Assembly (NCBI GenBank): GCA_946480605.1
Contig: CAMLKW010000001.1
Span: forward strand, 14,253-78,252
Direction of reading: 5' to 3'
Length of the DNA: 64,000 nt
Origin: an uncultured Roseateles sp.
GTDB lineage: Bacteria; Pseudomonadota; Gammaproteobacteria; Burkholderiales; Burkholderiaceae
The translations under genes and the position numbers were made by a program. Under the pieces are notes generated by a model, which ran no database searches, was not told the DNA's origin, and saw nothing but the letters and a program-made list of their open reading frames with translations. Position 1 is the first letter of the stretch. The number at the start of each line of letters is the position of its first letter. This document shows positions 58,721-64,000 of this stretch, in pieces.

Positions 58721-61588
58721 TCAGAGCTTCCAGCGGAACCCGACCGACACCGAGCGGCCGGTCTGCACCGTACCAAAGTTGGTCAACTCGGGGCTGCCCG
58801 CGTCGCCGAACTTGTAGTACTGCTGCTGCATCTCGTTCGTCAGGTTGACGCCGCTGATGTCCAGCGCCATGCGGTCGTTGATGTTGTAGGTCAGCTGGAA
58901 GTCCACGCTCTTCTCCGGCTGGCGCCAGATGCCGATCGGGTTGGCGAACAGCGCGGCTTCGTTGGCGGCCAGGAAGGCGGCGCGACGAACGTAGGACAGG
59001 CGTGCGCCGACCGGGCCCTTCTCGTAGGCCAGCGTGGCGTTCCACGACAGCTTGGACACGCCGAAGAACGGCGCTTCGAGCTGCGACACGATCTCGCCGG
59101 CGTTGTTGGCGGTCGGCACGTTCTGCGACGAGGTCAGGCGGGTCACGCTGCCCTGGAAGCCCAGGCCGTCCAGATACCACGGCAGATTCTTCGGGAAGTA
59201 GATCGCGCCAAGTTCGAGGCCGCTGATCTTGCCGTTGGAGGCGTTGACCGGCGAGCTGATGACGTAGTCGTAGCCATTGGTGTGATCGCCGCCCGAGGTG
59301 GAGTTGCGGAACGGATCGTTGGCCGGGTCGACGTGGATGCGGCGGCGCAGCGGCACGACCAGACCCTCGATCTTGCGCTGGAACACGGTGCCGTACAGCG
59401 CACTGTCCTTCTGGAAGTACCACTCGCCCGTCAGGTCCAGGTTCTTGGAGCGGGTGGGCTCCAGGCCCGGGTTGCCGCCGCTGCCGCCGCCGTAGCCGAC
59501 GCGGGAGACGTCGTCGCTGAGCTGCAGCACCGGGTTCAGATCGCCGAAGCCCGGGCGGCGCAGCGTTTCACCGTAGTTGAAGCGCACCAGCACATCCTTG
59601 GCCGGCTCGTAGCGCAGCGTCAGGCTGGGCAGGAACTTGCGGGCGGTCTTCTCGCCGAACTTCGGCGTCGCGACCTTGGTGGTGGCGTTGACGTCGTAGG
59701 CGGTCATGTGGGTCTTGACCTGCACATAGCGCACGCCGAAGTTGGCGCGCAGCGAGCGGCCGAACAGCTGGTGCTCAGAGTCGGCCATCAGGAAGGCGTT
59801 CGTCGTGTCTTCCTTGACCTGGAAGGTCTTCTGCAGGTACAGCTTGTCGGTCGTCAGGAAGTTCGCATCGACCGAGTTGTAGAGCTTGCGCCAGGCGTCC
59901 ACGTTGTCGCGGATGTAGTAGGCGTTGGGCTCGATCCAGGAGCGCGGCACGTCGGAGATGTCGGTGCCGAAGCCCGAGTTGACGTGGTAGTAGTCCGCGC
60001 CCAGCGAGGCCAGGTTGCGGCCCAGGAAGGCCGACTGCGTGCGGTTGGCTTCCGACGCCTTGCGGCTGTCGAAGCGCACGCCGAAGTTCAGCGTCTTCAC
60101 GGGACCCCAGTCGAGGTCGTACTGGCCGTTCAGGCTGGCCGTGCCCGCGCTGCCCTCATTGCGGTTGGCGTTGTCGTAGAACTGCGCGACGTTCCACTTG
60201 GTGGGGTCGGTCAGGTCGGCGTTGTTGTTGTTGAACTTGAACGCCATGTTGCCGCCGCCGGCATTGAAATCGACGGTGATCTGCGGCGCGACGCGGTCGA
60301 TGCGGGTGGCGGTGAATTCCGAGTGGAACTTGCTGGTCTGGTACGAGATGTCACCGTCCAGGCGCAGGCGGTCACCCAGGTTCCACTTGCCGTTCAGCGC
60401 GTAGACGTAGGAGTCGGTGGCCGACGTGAGGTAGTCGCCGCTGTTGAAGGCGTAGACGTCGTTGACGACGCGCGTCTTGATGACGTTGGTGCCCGGGAAG
60501 GTCGTGATCGTGCTGGCCGGGTTGGCGCCGAGGTTGCCCCACCAGTCGGCAAAGCTGAACAGCAGCTTGGTGAAGGCCTTGTCGCGGTAGCCGTTGTACA
60601 TCGCCTCGAAGGTGTACTCGGCGTCATCGTTGGGCTTCCATTGCAGCGCCAGGTTGGCGGCGGGGCGCTCGCGCTGGCCCGCCACGTCGGCCTGGAACAC
60701 GGCGTCACGCGCCAGGTAGTAGGGGCGCTGCGTGCCGCCGAAGTTCAGCGTCGAGCCGGCCTTCTGCGGCAGGCCGGTGTAGGTGCCGGGCGTCCAGACG
60801 TTGTTGTCGAAGATGCGCTGCAGCGGCGTGTAGCCCGCCGGCTGTTCCGAGGCATTGGGGCTGGTGAACGGCACCATGGCGCCCGGCGTCACGCTTTCGT
60901 TGCGGTAGTCGGTCTTGACCATCGACAGGTTGACCAGCGCACCGATGTCGCCGATGTCGGTCTTCCAGCGGTTGCTGGCCAGCGCGCTCAGCTGCGGGTT
61001 CCACTTCTCAGCCGGGTCCAGGTAGGTGCCACGTGCCAGCACCGAAAGCCGGGCGCCCTTGAAGTCGAAGGGGCGCAGCGACTTCACGTCGATCTGGCCG
61101 GCAATGCCGTTCTCCAGCTGGCTGGCGTCACGGGTCTTGAAGACGTCGATCTGGCGCACCAGCGTGGAGGGGATGTCCTGCAGCGCGACCTGCGTGCCGG
61201 ACGCGGTGAAGATGTTGCGGCCGTTCCAGGTGGTCGCGATGTCGGGCATGCCGCGGATGGAGATGGCGCCCACCTCGCCGCCGGCGCGGTTCGTGACCTG
61301 GATGCCCGTCACGCGCTGCAGCGCCTCGACGACGTTGTTGTCGGGCAGCTTGCCGATGTCTTCGGCCACCACCGATTCCACGACCTGGTCGTTGGTGCGC
61401 TTGTTCGCCAGGCTCTTGGTCAGCGAAGCCCGGACGCCGGTGACCACCACCGTTTCCAACTCCTTGGCGGCTTCCTGGGCCAGGGCGTGGGTAGACAGGG
61501 CGGCAAGCGCGGCGGCGGCCGTCAGGCGCAGCGCGAAGCGGGAGGTATTGGCGCACGCACGCAGCGGCACCAGGGCTGGTTTGTTCAT
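58721..61588 (-). CDS. TonB-dependent outer-membrane receptor
   Basis: 955 residues. Signal peptide (LRLTAAAALAALSTHALAQ), TonB box ELETVVVTGVRASLTKSLAN, plug domain (about 55-190: VVAEDIGKLPDNNVVEALQR, AISIRGMPDIATTWNGRNIF), then a roughly 750-residue 22-stranded barrel ending SVSVGFRWKL. The VVTGVRASLxxSLxxKR start is typical of the large receptors for plant polysaccharide fragments in Proteobacteria. There is no N-terminal signalling extension for an ECF sigma system and no SusD partner. By position it imports pectic arabinan oligomers. Promoter 4 lies upstream. Confidence 0.95.
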   Translation of the reverse strand: MNKPALVPLRACANTSRFALRLTAAAALAALSTHALAQEAAKELETVVVTGVRASLTKSLANKRTNDQVVESVVAEDIGKLPDNNVVEALQRVTGIQVTNRAGGEVGAISIRGMPDIATTWNGRNIFTASGTQVALQDIPSTLVRQIDVFKTRDASQLENGIAGQIDVKSLRPFDFKGARLSVLARGTYLDPAEKWNPQLSALASNRWKTDIGDIGALVNLSMVKTDYRNESVTPGAMVPFTSPNASEQPAGYTPLQRIFDNNVWTPGTYTGLPQKAGSTLNFGGTQRPYYLARDAVFQADVAGQRERPAANLALQWKPNDDAEYTFEAMYNGYRDKAFTKLLFSFADWWGNLGANPASTITTFPGTNVIKTRVVNDVYAFNSGDYLTSATDSYVYALNGKWNLGDRLRLDGDISYQTSKFHSEFTATRIDRVAPQITVDFNAGGGNMAFKFNNNNADLTDPTKWNVAQFYDNANRNEGSAGTASLNGQYDLDWGPVKTLNFGVRFDSRKASEANRTQSAFLGRNLASLGADYYHVNSGFGTDISDVPRSWIEPNAYYIRDNVDAWRKLYNSVDANFLTTDKLYLQKTFQVKEDTTNAFLMADSEHQLFGRSLRANFGVRYVQVKTHMTAYDVNATTKVATPKFGEKTARKFLPSLTLRYEPAKDVLVRFNYGETLRRPGFGDLNPVLQLSDDVSRVGYGGGSGGNPGLEPTRSKNLDLTGEWYFQKDSALYGTVFQRKIEGLVVPLRRRIHVDPANDPFRNSTSGGDHTNGYDYVISSPVNASNGKISGLELGAIYFPKNLPWYLDGLGFQGSVTRLTSSQNVPTANNAGEIVSQLEAPFFGVSKLSWNATLAYEKGPVGARLSYVRRAAFLAANEAALFANPIGIWRQPEKSVDFQLTYNINDRMALDISGVNLTNEMQQQYYKFGDAGSPELTNFGTVQTGRSVSVGFRWKL

Positions 61589-61679
61589 GTTGTCTCCGGG
61601 ATCGTTTTGGGAGGAGCGGCCAACCTCGACAGCCGTCCCGGCCTCGTCAGGGAGCCGGGTGGAGCTGGGGTCTCAATTC

Positions 61680-61746
61680 ATGCTAGGGGGCCGACTGATC
61701 CCGTACTAATCACATTTTTGGATTTATCGATGCCGCTTTTCGCATC
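61680..61746 (-). promoter_or_regulatory. Locus promoter 4 (before TonB receptor)
   Basis: Minus strand: TAGCAT (61685-61680), 18-base spacer, TGATTAG (61712-61706) giving -35 TTAGTA, then GGCATC (61734-61729) and GATGCG (61746-61741) at the same two upstream distances as in the other three promoters. The run CCCCCTAGCAT closely matches that of promoter 3. The upstream half-sites are the weakest of the four. Confidence 0.6.
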
Positions 61747-61844
61747 GTTACCGCGGGTATCCCCGGAGGCGCCACCTCACCGACCCAGCACCCGGACGCT
61801 GGTGCACCCGTATTATCGAAAATCGACTCCACAGGCCTGAATCC

Positions 61845-63116
61845 ATGCCATCCGAGGCTATTGAAAAACCCACCACAAACTCACGACAACCCGCCGGGTT
61901 ATTTGTCCTGGCAGGTTCTGAAATGTGGGAGCGATTCAGTTTCTACGGCGTGCGATCGCTGCTGGTCCTGTACCTGGTGGAGGCTTTGCAATATTCGCGC
62001 GCGGACGCGCTGTCGGTATATGGCTGGTATACGGGCTCGGCATTTTTCTGCGCCATCTTGGGCGGCTGGCTCGCCGATCGCCTGCTGGGCCAGCGCCGCG
62101 CCGTCGTGCTTGGGATGGCGCTGATGATGGCGGGCCACATCGCGCTCGGCCTGGACCAGCCGGTCGGCCTCGCACTGGGTTTGCTGGCGGTCGGGACCGG
62201 CCTGTTCAAACCCACGACGACGGCCATGGTCGGCCAGCTATATGAATCCGACGATGCCAGACGCCAAGGTGGATATACCGTCTTCTATATGGGGATCAAT
62301 ATAGGGGCAGCGTTGTCAGCGCTGATCGGCGGATATCTGGCCCAACGGTACGGCTGGAGTTACGGCTTCCTCGCCGCGGCGGTGGGCATGGCTGTGGGCG
62401 TGGTCGTCTTCCTGGCCGGCTGGCGCTACCTGCCCGCCGCCGTGGCGCCGGCGCCGCAGCCGGCACGCGCCGCCTGGAGTGATGCGTCGGCGCGACGCCG
62501 CATCCAGGTCATCCTGCTGATGTCGGTCGTTGCCATCTGCTTCTACCTGGGCTACGAGCAGGCGGCCGGCGTCATGACGCTGTTCGTGCGCGACCACGTG
62601 TCGCCGCAGTTCCTCGGCTTTGAGCTGACGGCCGCGCAGTTCCTGGCCGTGAATCCCATCCTCGTCATCCTGCTGGCGCCGCTGTCGGCGCGGCTGCTCG
62701 CGCGGCTCGACTGGCCGGAGTTCCGCGTGCAGGGCCTGGGCATGCTGGTGCTGGGCGCCAGCTTTGTGCTGCTGCAGGGTCTGCAAGGCCTGGCCGCGCA
62801 AGGGCAGGTCGTCCCCGCCTGGATGATGGTGGGCGTCATCGGCGTGCAGACGGTGGCGGAACTGCTGGTCGTGCCCATAGGCCTGGCCGTGGTGTCGCGC
62901 TACGGCCCGGCCGGCTGGGGCTCCACGCTGATGGGCGCCTGGATGCTGGCCAAGGCCACGGCCGGGCTGCTGGCCGGCCAGCTGTACGGCTGGCTGCTGC
63001 CGACGGGCCTGTCGCTGTACCTGGTGGTGACGGCCATCAGCTTCGCCGGCGGCCTGCTGCTGATCTCGGTGTCGGGCGCGCTGCGGCGCTACGCGGGCAT
63101 GGGCGGCGGCGCGTGA
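61845..63116 (+). CDS. POT/PTR2-family proton-coupled transporter
   Basis: 423 residues, about twelve helices. The POT helix-1 motif appears as GSEMWERFSFYGVRSLLVLY (ExxERF, about 24-43) and the loop motif as GGWLADRLLGQRRAVVLG; FYMGINIGAALSALIGGYLA is the PTR2 signature. Such carriers import di- and tripeptides with protons, some also other small solutes. It is shorter than E. coli DtpA (about 500), lacking the extra helical hairpin. The first 150 bases are noticeably less GC-rich than the rest. It is divergent from the TonB receptor with 256 bases between; a link to arabinan use is not evident. Confidence 0.9.
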   Translation: MPSEAIEKPTTNSRQPAGLFVLAGSEMWERFSFYGVRSLLVLYLVEALQYSRADALSVYGWYTGSAFFCAILGGWLADRLLGQRRAVVLGMALMMAGHIALGLDQPVGLALGLLAVGTGLFKPTTTAMVGQLYESDDARRQGGYTVFYMGINIGAALSALIGGYLAQRYGWSYGFLAAAVGMAVGVVVFLAGWRYLPAAVAPAPQPARAAWSDASARRRIQVILLMSVVAICFYLGYEQAAGVMTLFVRDHVSPQFLGFELTAAQFLAVNPILVILLAPLSARLLARLDWPEFRVQGLGMLVLGASFVLLQGLQGLAAQGQVVPAWMMVGVIGVQTVAELLVVPIGLAVVSRYGPAGWGSTLMGAWMLAKATAGLLAGQLYGWLLPTGLSLYLVVTAISFAGGLLLISVSGALRRYAGMGGGA

Positions 63117-63126
63117 CCGCCACCCA

Positions 63127-63360
63127 TCAGCGCCCGTGCGGCCAGGTGCCCTTGGACACCGGCGCCTTGGCGGCCTTGGTGCGCGACACCCACAGCTTGT
63201 AGGCCGCCGGCGTCAGCTCGCGCTTGAGCAGCGCCACCAGCTCGCCGTGGCCGATGCCATGCTCGATGAGCACCTTGCGGAAGGGCGGCTTGTCGTCCCA
63301 GGCGGTGGCGATGACGCGCTGGGTCTCTTCGGGGCTGAGGCGGGGTGCGGACTTGGCCAT
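63127..63360 (-). CDS. Small TIGR03643/DUF2805-like protein
   Basis: 77 residues: RLSPEETQRVIATAWDDKPP, FRKVLIEHGIGHGELVALLK and RELTPAAYKLWVSRTKAAKA. The W-D-D-x-P-F and the trailing K-R-x-L-x-x-x-x-F/Y-x-x-W-R/S pattern match the small TIGR03643 family of unknown function, from memory. No signal or membrane segment. It is convergent with the transporter (10 bases) and follows the acyl-CoA dehydrogenase by 22 bases on the same strand. Confidence 0.8.
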   Translation of the reverse strand: MAKSAPRLSPEETQRVIATAWDDKPPFRKVLIEHGIGHGELVALLKRELTPAAYKLWVSRTKAAKAPVSKGTWPHGR

Positions 63361-63382
63361 GGCCGCATTGTCCGCCCGCCGC

Positions 63383-64000
63383 TCAGCCGCCGCGCGTGAC
63401 CGGCATGCGGACCTGGTCGGCCGGCAGCTTCATGTGCCGTGCCAGCTCCAGCTTGGCCAGCGAGTTGCGATGCACCTCGTCCGGGCCGTCCGCCAGGCGC
63501 AGCGTGCGCTGGTGGGCCCACATCATGGCCAGCGGCGTATCCTGCGATACGCCGGCACCGCCGAACACCTGGATGGCCCAGTCGATGACCTGCAGCGCCA
63601 TGTTGGGCGCCACGATCTTGATCATCGCGATCTCGGCCTTGGCGACCTTGTTGCCCACGGTGTCCATCATGTAGGCGGCCTTCAGCGTCAGCAGGCGGGC
63701 CTGCTCGATGCTGCAACGCGCCTCGGCGATGCGCTCCTGCGTGACGGTCTGCTGCGCCAGCGTCTTGCCGAAGGCGGTGCGCGCGACGGCGCGCTCGCAC
63801 ATCAGCTCCAGCGCGCGCTCGGCCGCGCCGATTGAGCGCATGCAGTGGTGGATGCGCCCCGGGCCCAGGCGGCCCTGCGCGATCTCGAAGCCGCGCCCCT
63901 CGCCCAGCAGGATGTTCGCGGCCGGCACGCGCACGTTCTTCAGCTCCACCTCCATGTGGCCGTGCGGCGCGTCGTCGTAGCCGAACACCGAGAGCGGGCG
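63383..64000 (-). CDS. Acyl-CoA dehydrogenase, C-terminal part (cut by window edge)
   Basis: About 205 residues are visible, open to the window edge. [60 protein letters not shown] and [20 protein letters not shown] then [20 protein letters not shown] are the C-terminal helical domain of acyl-CoA dehydrogenases of the ACAD10/11-like group, which bind FAD and oxidise acyl-CoA. The QVFGGAGVS and DGPDEVH motifs contact FAD. The substrate-binding N-terminal half lies outside the window. Confidence 0.93.
   Translation of the reverse strand, partial: RPLSVFGYDDAPHGHMEVELKNVRVPAANILLGEGRGFEIAQGRLGPGRIHHCMRSIGAAERALELMCERAVARTAFGKTLAQQTVTQERIAEARCSIEQARLLTLKAAYMMDTVGNKVAKAEIAMIKIVAPNMALQVIDWAIQVFGGAGVSQDTPLAMMWAHQRTLRLADGPDEVHRNSLAKLELARHMKLPADQVRMPVTRGG

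Noticed and set aside
58721..61588. TonB receptor as part of a SusCD pair or an ECF-sigma signalling receptor
   Set aside because: No SusD-like lipoprotein is adjacent, the protein has no N-terminal signalling domain, and no sigma/anti-sigma genes are nearby.
1..64000. tRNA or rRNA genes
   Set aside because: I looked for tRNA T-arm and anticodon patterns and rRNA landmarks in the intergenic regions and saw none; a covariance search was not possible.

Overview
The window is GC-rich (roughly 70%) chromosomal DNA with very few intergenic gaps and many overlapping start/stop codons. Protein flavour (LytTR two-component pair, cyanophycinase, YafJ-type amidotransferase, TonB receptor without SusD, LysR and FCD-GntR sugar regulators, non-phosphorylating arabinose oxidation) points to a betaproteobacterium of the Burkholderiales, most like the Roseateles/Pelomonas/Mitsuaria group. 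That placement is inference; there is no rRNA in the window.

Layout. (1) 1-13.1 kb is ordinary chromosomal background: a truncated membrane protein, a LytS/LytTR pair, a decayed beta-propeller gene, an acyltransferase, an unknown protein, a secreted cyanophycinase, a class II amidotransferase, LuxR and Crp/Fnr regulators, an M48 peptidase, a flavin reductase, and a YtrA-like GntR regulator with an ABC exporter pair and a near-ideal palindromic operator. (2) 13.2-23.3 kb, minus strand, looks like one long operon running SDR sugar dehydrogenase, aldose epimerase, thioesterase, SMP-30 lactonase, a 1092-residue DUF4450-like protein, a six-hairpin glycosidase and a PL10 pectate lyase. (3) Divergently, 23.5-36.0 kb, plus strand: L-2-keto-3-deoxyarabonate dehydratase, GH43, an oligosaccharide ABC transporter, GH51, GH43, GH97, then an FCD-type GntR and a LysR regulator. 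(4) 36.0-38.2 kb holds two small genes and three of four copies of a roughly 310-bp interspersed repeat; two copies face outward around an AT-richer segment. (5) 38.2-58.6 kb, minus strand: a YtfQ-YtfR-YtfT-YjfF-type pentose/furanose transporter interleaved with GH31 and GH43; then GH29, GH127/GH146 and a lipoprotein endo-arabinanase; a secreted GH51; and the arabonate dehydratase plus ketoglutarate-semialdehyde dehydrogenase pair; then GH43. (6) 58.7-61.6 kb is a TonB-dependent receptor. (7) To the right are a POT-family transporter, a small TIGR03643-like protein and the end of an acyl-CoA dehydrogenase.

How it fits together. The 13-62 kb block is a self-contained locus for pectic arabinan and related side chains. 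The TonB receptor would bring oligosaccharides across the outer membrane; periplasmic GH43, GH51, GH127, GH31, GH97, GH29 and PL10 enzymes trim them; two ABC systems import oligomers and free sugar; signal-less GH51 and GH43 enzymes finish hydrolysis in the cytoplasm; and five enzymes (dehydrogenase, lactonase, arabonate dehydratase, KDA dehydratase, KGSA dehydrogenase) oxidise L-arabinose to 2-oxoglutarate. Reading the non-coding DNA I find a shared promoter architecture in front of four of the minus-strand operons (a T[CG]ATT[GA]G box, 18-bp spacer, CTAGCAT or close variant, and upstream xATC half-sites at two fixed distances), and a separate pair of identical GntR-type sites in the divergent promoter between the two oxidation arms. 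Both regulators that could read these are encoded at the end of the plus-strand operon. The most unusual items are this regulon, the repeat family with a covarying hairpin, and the DUF4450/six-hairpin/PL10 triad.
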